From Tyto alba (lineage: Eukaryota > Chordata > Aves > Strigiformes > Tytonidae), in NCBI RefSeq assembly GCF_018691265.1, contig NW_024881316.1:9794819-9858818 (forward strand): a DNA stretch of 64,000 bases. Direction: 5' to 3'. The position numbers and the translations under genes are program-made. Below, one piece after another: positions 13,066-25,625 of the stretch. Below the pieces are notes generated by a model, which saw only the letters and a list, made by a program, of their open reading frames with translations, was not told the DNA's origin and made no database searches. The stretch's first letter is position 1. Every line of letters begins with the position of its first letter.

Positions 13066-16000
13066 GGTCCTCTGTCTAAATAATGGAAAATCTCTCCCCA
13101 CCATGCCTCCCCCTTGCTCTGAGCAATGCAATTCGAGCTGTGTCAGGGCAGCAAGTTCTTTCTTTGCTCTGATTGCACAATAATGAAAGGATGGGAAACA
13201 AAGACTAGCAACTTTTGAGATTAATCCCCTTTCTGTTCTCAGCTGTCAGACTTACTTATTTTTTCCTTTTTTCAGCTAAATCAGGTCATTATACTACAAA
13301 TCTTTACTCTGAATGAAAGATTAAACTCAGGTATTTTATTTTCATCAGGGCATAATATTCAGCACAGAATAATTGGCTATAGTTTCATCTGGATATTTGT
13401 ATGGGGCCTCCTATCAAATTCCACTAAACCCTTACTGACCCCTTCTATTTTGTTGAATTCCTTAGGATCTTACTGTAGTAGAGTCCTGGCAAACAGAATT
13501 TTGCACTCAATTATACCTATCTCCACATCTGAGATGTCATGTTTTCATGAAGCCTCTTTAAACAATCAAGCGAATTAAAAGGTCTTCAGGGCTGCTTTGT
13601 AATAAAAATAGTAAGAGAAAAGAAAAAAACTCCATAACCTATGTGTTTGTCCTTGACATAGTCAGGTTTTTTTCTACAATGAGAAGAAAAAAGAGAGAGG
13701 AAGAAAAAAAAAAATCAGGAAATAAGAAAAGGCTTTCAGGCTACATTTAACTGCTTCAAAGCCAGCAATAAAAGTACCACAGTTAAACCAGAAGACCAAA
13801 AAGGCATAAGGTCATCAAAACGAAGGCTCATTGACCCAGTGTATTTGGATAGATGTCATTTCCACTTTGTCTGTCCAAAGAGAGCTATGTTGTATATAGA
13901 GAGCAGAGCTCATGCTGCCATACAGTTAAAAACAAAAATTATCCACAGTCTATTATGGTAGTGTTATGAGAAGCAGGCGGGTTTCTTATACATGAACAGA
14001 CTCTCTGGTGTGACCATTGCACCTACCTTGATGTTTCTTACTTCTCTGATTACTTTACTTTTTAAAAAAAGACGCTATCACAGAGGGAATGTATTTTCTC
14101 AACCAAGAAAAATTGGCTTTATGCCATTTCTGCTCTACCAGAAATTGACCCAACAGTAGCTTTGGGATTTAATTTAAACAGAGAGAGACAAAGCATGACA
14201 AAAGCATGGAGCATAACAGCCCAACATGGGCCTCTGTTAAAGCACAGGAACTCTTTGCTGTTGCAACAAATCAGAACATTTCTAGACCTAGAATTTCTGT
14301 TTATGTTTTGCTTTGTTTTCTCTTAAAAAAAATATTATCAATTTAGAAGTAAAAGCCTATTATAAAATTCTCCTTCAGAGGTAATAAAAGGCTATGGGCC
14401 TGGCTGATGTTTGGAGTCCTTGAAAAGTTATGCCTCTTATATTAATGCCTAAAAATGTTTATGATACATTTTGGGTTATTTCTCTCAGAAGTATCAGATT
14501 TTCATGATATAAAGGTCATGAAAGGAGTTCATATCACACTCGGTCCTGCATAGGCTATTCTGTTGATTGCTTTGGTCTCTTATGTACGGGTAGCATTTCA
14601 GTAACATTTTTAGCATATGCTGTGCAAAGGTGGGTTTAGTACTTGTGCTGTATGATATATATATGATATATAGGCAGTCCACTGACTTTGGGCAGGACAG
14701 CCCTAATGAGAATTGCCAGAAATACTGCTTGGATCAGCAGCTGCACTAACAAGTTTGCAAGGTACAAGGCAAGCAGCATCCTCTGAATGTGGAAATACAC
14801 AACTCACCTATTCTTCAGGTTACTCATGTCTTCTCTGATTGATATTATTGAGTGTTTTTTCAATTTTCTCCTTTCGTTGAGCTTCAAGTTTCTCTTGCAT
14901 GTGCCACATCTGGGAAACAAAATACTCCATCACAGGGAACATACAAATAAAGAGGAAACAACAAGTACTGTGTCTCAGACGCATGAATGGCAGAGTTGCT
15001 CAAAGAGTGCTGCTGGAGAGGGACTGGAGATTCAACCATGGCATCTCAAAGTCACTGCTCAGGTAGGAGCAGGTAAAGCCTTTCACATAGACCACAAGCA
15101 TGCATGATCCTAAAATGCCAAACCACAGTTTACGTCCAGTGTAATAAGGGGCTTCATCATCAGTGAGTGTGTGAAACATAGGAATAAGTAAGGAAATCAG
15201 GACAGGTAAAAAATATTTTCAAATATGACTCAAAAATTACTTAGTCTTCTAGAAATTTTGAATTTCAGTCCTCTGTATTTACTTACTGAAGAGGCATGAA
15301 AGGCAGGCCTCTCTTTCTATATAGCACCAGGGGTAAGGAACACTCTCTTTTCCTGGGCAAAGAGGTGGGAAAAGAAAAAAGGTTGGAGAGTTCTTGCTGG
15401 CTGGCTGCATGTCAGCTGAAGCATGGAGAGGGATAAGAGGGTGGTCACCAGGAAGAACCACCCCAGAACTCATGTGTGTCACTGAAACCCTGTGCTGTCA
15501 CATAACCTGCATAAGATGACTTCCATTGAAGGAACAGAAGTTCCCATGGATGTACAGAGGATCTGTTGTGCAGGTTAGTTCGATGTGTGTTACTCTGCTG
15601 TGCCAGATCTGCTCAAAACAGAATGCACATTTGGCCCAGATTAATCTGTCTTAATCACATTACGTGCAGCTCCCTGTTGCACATAAACTGATGGTCTCAA
15701 AATGTCAGCACTGCTCACTAGCTCACACCAAACTAATTTTTCCAGTTGGGTCAGCTCTGATTTGAGTCTTATCCTGCTAGTATGGGTCTCTGCACCATGC
15801 ACCCTGAACTTCCATTCTCAGTGAATGGACAAGGCACTGCCTATCTGCCCTTACACTCTTAAATGTCGAGTTTCAACATTTTTTTAAAAATGTACAGGAT
15901 TCATGTTTTTTTTTTCATAATAATTGATCTGCAAAGTAACTGGAAGCTGGTTTAGGAGCCAGTGGTGCTATTCACAGAGGTAGACTATAACTCTCCTTGC

Positions 16001-17799
16001 TACAGCTGTTATGGCCATTGCCAGGATTGCCACTGTGGCTTGTCAAGTAAATAACTTTAGTTCATTAAATATACAGGTCTGAAAACAAAGGCAGTTCAGA
16101 GTTGTTTAACATGCAATTCACTAATCACTGTCACAGAAGTGCCAAACTCTGAAAGAGGCCTGAGGCAGAAAAGCCCCACCCATTTGAGTTGACCCTCACA
16201 ACTCAAGTCCCATTACCAAAGTGATTTAGGCACCCAGGGGTCCATATGACTTGAGCCCAGAGCTCCTTATTCATGCTTGAAAACTGCACTAATCTCATGT
16301 ATCACCCCCTGCCCTGAAGCCAAAAGGTGCTCACAGAAGATGGTCAATTCTCAGCTCTTTCACTGGTAAATGCAAGAAGGCATCTGCAGACAAAAGAAAA
16401 AAGTAAGTTAAATGGAATAATAATGGATTTATAATTAACATTTATTTTTTTACTGAACAAGTTTCTCTCCCTTCCTTCCAACTGAAAGCAAGAAAGGGAT
16501 AATAAAGTTGATCTCAGCTATCTAGGGAGGAGGGGTCATTCCCTGACATTGACCAACAGGCCCCTTCAAGTGAAATTAAATACATATCTTATGCTAAGAG
16601 TTTCACTAGCATTCAGAGACCCTCATTATATGTATATCAAAAAGATATGAAAGTATCTTTAACAATCTTGCCCTTGATCCTCAGCTTCTTACCTGTAAAA
16701 TTATGATTACAGTAGTTTCTTACCTCATGGGTACCTTCTGATGAACAATAATTTAACATTTGGAGTTGTACATATTGTACATTGATGAGGGCTTGTATAC
16801 ATCTAGAGACATTGGGTGTCTAAGTAGGTAAGGGCAGGCAGACATCAATTTATGCTGCCTAATACTCTGAGGTGGCTAAAATCCATACAAACTGACCTGA
16901 ACCTGAGAGAGTAATCTTTGGTTAGAGCCAGAGCAAGTTGGCCTGTTTTCATCCTGTAGGCATGCCTAGGGACAGTCCTGACACAGGCTTCAATGCAAGT
17001 ACAATTTCAAATGTACCCTGGAGAGCAGTGAATTGCAGTGAAGTTACCAAATAGCCCAGCAATCTGCTGAAGTCCTTCAGAGGCTTGTGGGATTTGTAAA
17101 TCTAACAAACTTGCTTGCCTTTGAACATCTCAGGCAGACAGGCAAACACTACACCACTATCAGAAATGCTGAATCAAATCAAGACACTAACAAAAACTTC
17201 ATAAAAGTCAGTGAAGAAATCCTTCTTCTTCTGTTTGTTATTGATGGCTGCAAGATAACCTTTATTTATAGTGCCCTGGGGACTTACTCAATAGGATGTA
17301 GTGACACTGATGAGAAAGATTATTTATTGTTTATACAGTTGCTTAAGGATGTAAGGCATTGCATAAATACTCTGGCAAGTATAATTCCATGAAAAAAGCT
17401 CTCAATTATGCATCAAAATGCTTCCTGCATCAAAGTTATTCTGGATTTACTCTTAGCATCACAAGTTACATTTGCAATGCTCAGAAGGTCTGACTATATC
17501 CATTATTTCACAGTATGGAGTCAATGTAAGAATTTCATGGGTTCTACTTGGCATTCATACTGTACAAATAATCTGCAAGGTATATTTACAATGGTCTTCA
17601 CATATCTAGAAGATAAAAACATCAAGGAAGATGCAGGCTTATTTGACAGAATTAAAAAAAAAAAAAAATCAAAAACTATGTTAATGGACCATGGAACTTG
17701 CATTCAGAAGTGATAAAATAGTATGGTAATGGAGGTTGCAGTCAGTCCTGTCACTTCTTCCATCTTGAGTGGAGAAGGGGTGGGGTGGTAGAACTTCTG
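13066..17799. other. Non-genic AT-rich stretch
   Basis: I see no gene. The frames at 14787-15107 and 17087-17713 show no family motif and no obvious exon boundaries. A 15-nt A run lies at 17654-17668. Confidence 0.55.
16190..16275. repeat. Possible ancient amniote repeat scrap
   Basis: The phrases 'caagtcccattaccaaagtg' and 'atttaggcacccag' follow an old dispersed amniote repeat in which 'aagtcccattgac' and 'ttaggcacc' occur in this order. The element is short and diverged, so the call rests on recall of that pattern. Confidence 0.35.
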
Positions 17800-18400
17800 G
17801 CAATCTCCCTCTGCTTCATCATGGTCCCCCTCTCACAGGAGACAGTCCTCTGCAAACTTTCTCCAACTTTAATCCCCACCATGGGGTGCAGCTATTCCCA
17901 TGATGCTCCAGCATGGGACACCCCCCGCCTGTTGCAGTCTTCCCAGCACCAAACTACAATAGTGGGGGCTTCTACCCTCAGAGTCCCGGCTTCCTTTGGG
18001 TGCAGCCACCTGCTCTGCTGTGGGCTCCTCCATAGGCTGCAGGACAGCATCTGCTCCACCGTGGTCCTCCACAGGTGGCAGGGGGGACACAGTCCCTGCC
18101 ATCTCACCACAGGCTGCAGGGGGGTCTCTGCACTGGTGCAATTCCCCCCTCTTTCCTTCTCTGTTCTTCCACTGACCTCGGTGTTCACATAGATGCCACA
18201 ACTCCAACTCCTCCTCCCAGGTTCCCCTTCATAAATATGTTCCTGCCGAGGTGCAGCCACCATCACTGATTGTCTCGGCCCTGGCCAGAGACGGGTCCGA
18301 CTTGGAGCTGGGGGAGCTTCAAGAAGCTTCTCACAGGGGCCACTGCTGTAGCCCCCTCCCCCACTACCAAAAACCCCACCACACACACAAACCCAGCATA
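17800..18400 (-). mobile_element. GC-rich avian LTR fragment (copy A)
   Basis: Read on the minus strand, this matches the plus-strand element at 40495-41537 along most of its length. Shared blocks include a 'gggggctacagcagtg' segment near the 5' end, 'tggccagggccgagacaat', and a 'gaaggggaacctgggagg' segment. The same four copies of a 'cc(c/t)gtggagga..cca..gc(a/g)gagcag' unit follow. The copy is truncated: it lacks the A/T-rich 3' part and the terminal segment that copy B keeps. The pattern is that of a GC-rich LTR widespread in neoavian genomes, probably ERVL-related. Long frames here (17892-18458 minus, 17785-18192 plus) are by-products of GC richness rather than genes. No LTR partner or internal viral gene is visible. 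Confidence 0.65.
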
Positions 18401-19377
18401 GGACTGCATGAGCAACAATAACCTGGTCATTTAGTGTAAGCACATTAAAATATAGCATGTAATTATGAAGCTCTGTATGAGTTCAGAAATTTCTTACATA
18501 ATAATAGACACAGTTGTGTCCATAATCTCAGAAAAAAATGTAAAAGAAACTTTATGTACCCTAGAGGCAAGTCAGACAGCAGAGAACAGTGCAAAACCTC
18601 TGGTGATAGCCTTCAGCTCTTTTGTTCTTTCATTATTGTCACTGGCACACCAAGTAAATATATTGATTACAAATAGTTTTCACCACTTCCTGCTCTCAGT
18701 GAGTAGCTCCTCACTTTACACTAAGATCAGCAATAATATTAATTTAGTGATCAGTTAGGCATACGAATCACTCATATGGCCTATAACATAGCAATTCACA
18801 TCAGTAACCGTTCACACTGGAAGGACCTGCTGTTTGCCCCATAAGCCCTCTTGGGTTGTGTTCTGTGCATTACACTTCTATGACAACTTGAGTTTCTACG
18901 TCTAATGAATATGAATTTTTATATATTTGAAGCCTGTTATACCAACTACAACCGAAATCATTCTCCATCATGCTGTTTTGTTCTCTAAGGTCCAGGTCCC
19001 AGGGTCTAACTTTTCTCAGAGGAAATGTGTAGTCTAAGCTAGTTTGCAATTAATCAATAACCTCTAATCAATAGAGCAGGAAAGTCATCTCCAGATGAAT
19101 TTAAACATCTACTACAGGGTAAAATAATTTTTTCTCAGGAGGCACCCATCCCTCTTTATCCACTACAGAGCCAGCCATTCAGACCAGGCACCTGACTGCT
19201 GGTGACTAATATCAGGGAAACCAAGTTCCACCATCACTGGACTCACCTGAACTAAGCTACAGCAGAGTTGTACTTAGCCTATAACCTATTAACAGAACAC
19301 TGTTTAGGAAACTAAAAGTTTTGGAAGATGAAATTATGTCTTTCTGAATTCAGTAATCTTTTTTTATTTTTGGGGGG

Positions 19378-19392
19378 TTTTTGTTTGTTTGT

Positions 19393-19423
<31 letters not shown>
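19378..19423. repeat. T-rich (TTTG/TTTTG)n simple repeat
   Basis: Tandem TTTG and TTTTG units are read directly. It creates the hydrophobic reading frame at 19328-19531, which is not a gene. Confidence 0.9.
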
Positions 19424-22400
19424 AATGGGGAAGGGGAGGGACAGAAAGGATATCTTTATCTTGTGGGATACATGGTAACAGAACAAAGGGTCTTTCTGGT
19501 TTTTACTGCAGTCACAGAAAGCATTCCTTAGTGATATAACTCCTCGGATTCTGCATGCCGAAAAAGATTTTCCATGAAACTCTTCTGTGCAAATCTGTCT
19601 GGGGTGTATTAAGACAAATCCAGTTATACTGATCTATTACTTCTGTCTGAGCACTTAGTTTTCTTCAATTTAAAAACAACATAAGGGACTAGGAAAATGT
19701 TTAAGCAATGAGACAAGATATACTATGCCATGCTGTACTGTTGATTAATGTGTATCCCAGGTGGATGGGGAGTCAGACAAGTGCCTACACCATATGTGGC
19801 GAGTGCATTAATCAATATTAACGTGTATTAACAGGTACAGAGAGCGGGTACTGAAGAACTGGTTTTGGAGCCCAGTCCTGCTGTGATGGCAATGGGGGAC
19901 TGAATCTTGTTGACACAAGGAGTCAGTCTGACCTCTGAGACTGTGACCTTAGAAAAGCATGAGCATTTGATGAACTCCATGCCACAGAATGTTGCAGATG
20001 ATAAAAGCTTACATGGATTCAAGGAGAGGAAGGCTAAGTTCACAGATCAGAAATACTTTCAGGCTATAAATTCAAAGAAACATCTCCAGGTCAGGAAGTC
20101 TCTGAGCTGCAAATGATTGGAAGCAGGGAGAGAACCCAGGGAAGTATCATGTACCCTGTTTTTATACTCTTTTCTAGTCATCTCCTTTTGATGGCCATCA
20201 GGGACAGAACAGGGAGCTAGAGAGCCGTGTGGTACAAACCCATTCAGTGGGTTCGGGTTTTTTATGTCCTAAATTTACAACATGCGACTTGTCTCCGTTA
20301 AGTCTATGCAGGTTGTTCAACACTCAGAGCAGAACAGTACATGCTGCTATATGCATACCTCCATTAATAAGCTTAACAGCAGTGAGACTTTAGGTAAACG
20401 GCTCACTGCAAACATCAACAGGAATTCGGCATCATCTTCCAGCACAGAGACCAGACACCACCAAGCACGCACTGCCGGTGACGCAGCAGCTCTCATTTCA
20501 AAGCTCTGGTGAGGCACAGTGCCTTGAGAGCTACTGTCTGCCTGAAGGCGAGAAACCAGCCAAGAGAGGTAACTCAGAGCAGTACGAGGCATTTCAGAAA
20601 GCCTGCAGCACTGCTGCTCCAGACACAGGAGAGGAGTGGGATCCCCCCTTGGTATGAGGCAGCAGCTCTCGCTCTATACTGAGCCCAGAAACATCCCCGT
20701 TTTCTACTCTGCAGGGCAGAAACCTTATAATGCAACTGCCATTTTCAGGGAAACCAAAGAAACAACAGTAACACTTTGCTTATTGGAGTGTATTAACACG
20801 CCCCACAGCAGTCCCATTATGACTGTTAAACATTTACCCAAGATACTGAAGTAAATGTCTTTTTTATTCGTAGCCTCCCTTCCAGCCTGTTACCTCCAGC
20901 CCCTCCTACCAGCACATGAACCAGAGTGGTTCAATAATCCAACAGCCAAACAGTGCTGTCAACTGCCTACTTTCAAATTAAATTAAGCTTTTCTAATGCT
21001 TCTAATTTAATGTATTAATGCACACGACAAAAGCAAAGCTTTTGGTTTGGCTTTTCTCTGATTCATGTGGTGCTGTGCTTCAAAATCTTTTTTGAGAGGC
21101 TGAGGTGGCTTTTAAATTATACATTCAACTGGTAAGTAAATATGAATATTGATCATTTTCCAGCACCCTGATTTTGATTTTAAAGACATTACTATTTTAA
21201 AGGTGACTGGGTAAAGGTGAAGAACTCTAAAAATGGGACATGTCAGTAAAACATCTCAACTATGTTTTATCCTTTGTCGCCATTTTAGGCAACATGAGGG
21301 ATCATCTGTAACTTACATCATGCTATTAGGATCTGTCCCTGTGCGGATCAATAAAGACCGCCTGACTTTACTCCACACTCCAGTCCAAAGCCTTAACTAC
21401 TTTCTAGACAGCCTGTAATTTCAGCAAGGAAAGAGAGCGCCTGCAGGTGTTGAATTAATGCACCATGAAAGCAGAACTCTGCTGTGTTGCAATGGAGCTA
21501 AAATCAGGCTTCTCTGGTACTGTTGACAGTATTCAGCTCCCTGTGTATATCTGACTTTGGATACATAGGCTACCTAGTAATTTTGTCACATCTTGAAAAT
21601 AGAGCAGGGGAAAAAATCCATTTAGACTGTTACAGCCATGGATCATATTTACTATTCACTAACAGACTGGTGTGTTGTGAACGGAGACCGCTTCTTCAGT
21701 CCCGCAAGACAGTTTCTTTTGCATCACTGAAACTATCAGAAAGGAACTCAATAACAAAAAAAGTCACTGACTTCTAAGAAATATAATCTAAATTGTAAAG
21801 TTAACCAAAGATATCATCAATAAAAGTAAAACGTTGGAAAAAAACCTCTATTTTGAAATAAAAATATTTTAATTATAAAAGTTTTAATTTTAAAATCAGA
21901 GCTGAAACAATGTATTCAGTAGTTTCAATGACACTGATCCCATTGACATTGGATGAGAAAACTGACATAGGCAGTGAAGAAAAGCCATCACCCAGGCAGA
22001 TGCTTTCTAAGCAGACACCTGCTCAGATATGCCTTTGTGGGTAACATCTAGTTGCCGTTCCATATGTGTGACATTTCTAAGGCCAGCTTGTGGCTTTATC
22101 TCCCAGTATCTCAGTAAAGCCGTGGAAATTTAGATTTCTGAGTGAGGCCATGGGGACACCTGTCTCTGCTCCTAACCTGTACAACTGAGTCACCCCACAG
22201 GGAGGAACAGGCAAGCCTTCAGTACTGAGGTGGAGGTGAAGGCGTCTGCTCAATAGTTTGAGTACAGCTGCTCTGTTCCCTGGAGCAAGTTTGCGAGTCC
22301 TGAATAGAGCTAGTCATCAAGGTGAGGTGATGTAGGCGGCTGCCTGAGGCAGCAGGCTGCCAGGGTGGAAATCAGCCACTGCCGTCACTACAGCTGGAAA

Positions 22401-22496
22401 TCTGCAGGGCAGCAGCTACTTCTGGGTGGGAGAATGAGGGTTCTCATTCAAGAAACAACTACTGTTCCTCCCCTTCCTCTCAGCAATGGTCAGTCA

Positions 22497-22536
22497 GGCT
22501 CCCTAAGGCTTCCCGAGGCTCCCCAAGGCTCTTCTT
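22497..22536. repeat. Short tandem repeat, 10-bp unit, four copies
   Basis: The units are ggctccctaa, ggcttcccga, ggctccccaa and ggctcttctt, directly adjacent, each starting with ggct. This is a minisatellite seed by direct reading. Confidence 0.7.
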
Positions 22537-22751
22537 CTATTTTCTCTGCCTTGGTTTTACCCTTCTCCTTGCTAAGAAATCTTAGATGCAAAGAGACAGG
22601 CTCTCCCCAGGTAACTACTACAGACTTCTGGTGTCTCAGGGAGTGATGTAGCTTAAGCTACCTATGATCTTCTGGAAAGCTAGGCCAGGCCAAACGTTCT
22701 AGTTTACAAATCTACTTGTCATGTCATTCCCCTAATGCACTTAAGTCTGGT

Positions 22752-23300
22752 TCACAGACTTGTACAGTCATAACAGCGTTGGTTGGAAGGGACCTCCAGA
22801 GGTAATCTTGTCCAACATCCCACTTGAATCAGGGCCACCACAAGCACTAGATCAGCTTTGCCCAGCTATGGGCAAAAATCCAATATTAGTGATTACACAG
22901 TCTCTCTAAGTAACCTACTCCAGTGCTGCAGTTAGAGCAAAAATTTTTTTCCTAATGAGAAAGCTGAATGCAGTCTCTGGCTGTTGCCCTTTGTTGTATG
23001 ATCTGCCACCACTGTGAAGCACTGCAGTTGTGTCATCTTTGTGACCAGCCTTCAGGTTGTTCTCGGTACAACCTCACTGGCATGGACTGGGGAACAGTAA
23101 CTTCCCTCAGTCTACTGGCCACGCTCCTCCTAACGTACCCTGCGTGCATGTGCCCCCCTACCAGTGAGGGTGCACTGTCAGTTCCGATTCAGTTTGGCAT
23201 CCACCTGGTTCTTTTCAGCAGAGTTGCCACTCAGGCAGTCATTTCCCATTATTATTGGTGTGTTAGTTCATTTTAGGCATAAGACCAGAGCAAGGTTTAA
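22752..23300 (-). mobile_element. CR1 LINE 3' fragment with internal deletion
   Basis: The 3' end is recognisable as 'ggttggaagggacctccag' near 22781. It is followed by a 'cttgtccaacatccc' segment, an 'acagtctctctaagtaacc' block (CR1 'cctctctgggcaacc') and a 'ttttttcctaatg' segment. A later segment near 23120 ('ggccacgctcctcctaacgt') corresponds to a part of CR1 that normally lies several hundred bases further into ORF2, so intervening sequence is missing. The match continues to about 23300 ('ttcagcagagttgcc'). The plus-strand frame at 22968-23276 is antisense to this LINE and not a gene. Confidence 0.75.
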
Positions 23301-25046
23301 AAAAAAACAATAAAGCACTGCACATCCACGGGAGTTCAAAAAGAACGTGTTCCGTTCCCATTATCCCCTTAGTTCCCCTTTCTGTGCTCACACTGTCCAC
23401 ACGAGGCTCTGCCCTGTGTTATTATTAAATTCAGCTGTTGGAACTGCCAGTACAAGAGCATCCGCAGGTGCTTTTCAAAACAGGCTTAAAACCATGACTT
23501 TCCCAAATGAAAATGGGACAACTGCTATTGGCTTGGTCAATATTTATGCATGTTCATATAGCCAGAGTGCAATAGGGTGAGAATATACATGTGGGGCAGG
23601 GGAAGGAGTCTCCAGTATATTTCACTGCTATGTCCACACAAGCAAGGAGTGCAGCCCAATAGAGGTGAATTTGTTGAGTAAAATAGTTAGTGCTGAGGAC
23701 TCACTATACATTTTACAAGAATTTTAGGGCATTTTATTTTGGACTAGCTCCAGTCTATTCCCATGTGCTTGACCAGCCACAGAGTGAATTATGTGCAAGC
23801 TGGGACCACATATTTCAGTTTACTTTCATGTACTCCAAGACCTCTCTACAACATGAATCGAAGTATTGTAAACTGGAAAGATTAAGATTCGTGCTACAGA
23901 GGTACTCTCATGATTTGAACTAAAATGCTAATGTAGATGTTCCTGCTGAGTTTCTTCTTTGTGCACTTCCTGAACCTACTTCTTGCCTCTCAATAGCATA
24001 TAACATGCCTTACTCTGAGACCCTGAGAATCCACATATCCCTGTGATTATAAGTGGATTTCAGGTGTTCAGTACCATTTTTCTTTATCTTTAGTTCAAGA
24101 ATCATTATTGTTTCCTTCTCTGCCTCATGTCTTTCATTGCCTTTTTTTTTTATGGCATGTACTAGTGCAAGCCTACATCCTTCCTGAAGCATTTGAAGGT
24201 TGCTCAGCTTATTTACATCCAGTGGCACATTAATACTTTCCACTATGGCGCATTAATACTTTCCATTATGCAAAATGAGCTCTCAGCTATTCCTTGGACA
24301 CTAATTCAGTTGAATATGATAGTCAGAACTCTCTGACATTGTTAAAGTTAATGATCTGATACTCTACAAGACAAGAGACATTTCAAATCAAACTGATCGT
24401 ATTAATAGTTTTATTGAGCAACATTAACAGAAGTGTGTTGTTCCACAATGTCCTCAAGCAAAGACTTTATTGGCACATTAATGGTAACAGAATGTCCAAA
24501 TCTAAAGAAAGAGACACTTTTTATTTCTATAACATACAATTACAGATAGCCCAAAATTCTAGATGAGAAATTGATAACCATATGGCTCTGCTTGAAAGCC
24601 CTATCATCTGTTGAAATGTATGGATAACTGCTACAAGCAAATCACCCCAATTTATTGACAGATTCTCTATGTTTACAACTGCCTGTGCAAGGGAAGAGGA
24701 ATATCTGGTAGAAAGGGGATGAATTAATTTGTTCCTGAGGTACTGAAGTATCTGGGAGTCCATTTGATGTTAGGAAGAGGGGAAGGTAGCCAGCATCTTG
24801 AAAAATAATCTTTTTTTAAGCAGTAAGATATTACAGCATTTCAAGTATTTGTGATGGATGGTAAAGAGAACCTGGTGAGGAAGGCCAGAGGAGAGAGAGC
24901 TGGGAAGTGCAGGTATGCTATGCCTGAGTGAGTCAAAATAATCCAGTTTCACAGACATCATTTAGAGCTGCTGAGAAACCATTCACACTGTACTTACTCA
25001 GTCCACTGGACTTAAAAAGAGTTATTCAAGCCAAAGGTTTTCTCAG
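23301..25046. other. Non-genic stretch
   Basis: No recognisable gene. It holds the 23-bp tandem duplication at 24224-24269 and short chance frames. Confidence 0.55.
24224..24269. repeat. Tandem duplication of a 23-bp unit
   Basis: Positions 24224-24246 and 24247-24269 are adjacent copies of one unit (core cattaatactttcca) differing at two positions, both transitions. Confidence 0.9.
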
Positions 25047-25303
25047 TGAACTGGTTTTGCCTGGAAAAGAGTTAATTTTTCTTCTAAGTAGCTAGAATAG
25101 TGATGTGTTTTGGATCCAGAATGGGATTTGGTATGAGAATAATGTTGATAATACACTGATGTTTTCAACTGTTGCTGAGATACCAAGGAGTCTCCAACTC
25201 CTCATGTCCTGCTGATGCACAAGAAGCTGCGAGGGAGCACGGCCAGAGCACTGGACCCAAACTGGCCAGTGAAATATTCCATATCAGGTAATGTCAGGCT
25301 CAG

Positions 25304-25311
25304 TATATAAA
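25304..25311 (+). promoter_or_regulatory. TATA box of the solo LTR
   Basis: tatataaa inside the LTR, at the place where this LTR type has its core promoter. Whether it still drives transcription is unknown. Confidence 0.6.
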
Positions 25312-25493
25312 GGAGGGGCATCCAGGAAGGAGAAGGTGCTCTCTCTCTCTCTCGTTCCTAGGATTGTAATTGCAGGATCTTGGTATTTCAGGATTGCTAG
25401 CTGGGAACGGGCTGGGTATCAGTCGGCAAGTGGTGAGCAATCACATTATGCATTGCCCATTTGCACTTTCTATTATTGATATTGTTTTATTTT

Positions 25494-25508
25494 ATTAAAA
25501 TTATTAAA
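25494..25508 (+). promoter_or_regulatory. LTR polyadenylation signal region
   Basis: Two ATTAAA hexamers (25494-25499 and 25503-25508) lie about 190 bases after the TATA box, where the LTR poly-A signal would be expected. ATTAAA is the commonest variant signal. Confidence 0.45.
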
Positions 25509-25625
25509 TTGTTTTTATCTCAACGCATGAGTCTCCCTTTACCCCTCCAATTCCCTCCCCCATCCCTGGGTGTGGTGAAGTTGAGTGAGCAGCTGTGTGG
25601 TTTTTGGCTGCCAACTGGCACAACA

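Larger units (their letters stand above)
18401..22751. other. Non-genic stretch
   Basis: No gene recognised. The part at 20390-20650 is somewhat GC-richer, with a GT splice-donor-like 'agagaggtaact' near 20563, but there is no matching acceptor or conserved frame that I can defend. Confidence 0.5.
25047..25625 (+). mobile_element. Solo ERVL-type LTR, avian
   Basis: The element begins with 'tgaactggttttgcc' and ends with 'ctggcacaaca', so it has TG...CA ends. In between are segments typical of a common avian ERVL-like LTR: 'gagttaatttttcttct', 'gagaataatgttgataa', a TATA box at 25304, 'cgggctgggtatc', 'ggtgagcaatcacatt', a poly-A signal region and 'cccctccaattccctcccc'. Directly outside, 25042-25046 reads ctcag and 25626-25630 reads ctccg, a 4-of-5 match to the expected 5-bp target duplication. 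There is no second LTR or internal sequence, so this is a solo LTR left by recombination. The family name is not certain. Confidence 0.8.

Noticed and set aside
17892..18458. 188-aa minus-strand open frame
   Set aside because: It lies inside the GC-rich LTR copy and matches the frame of the other LTR copy only because the DNA repeat is shared. No protein motif is present.
19328..19531. Possible membrane peptide (FCLFVFCFVLFCFVF)
   Set aside because: The hydrophobic run is the translation of the TTTTG simple repeat.
22968..23276. 102-aa plus-strand frame with a cysteine-rich start
   Set aside because: It is antisense to a CR1 fragment.
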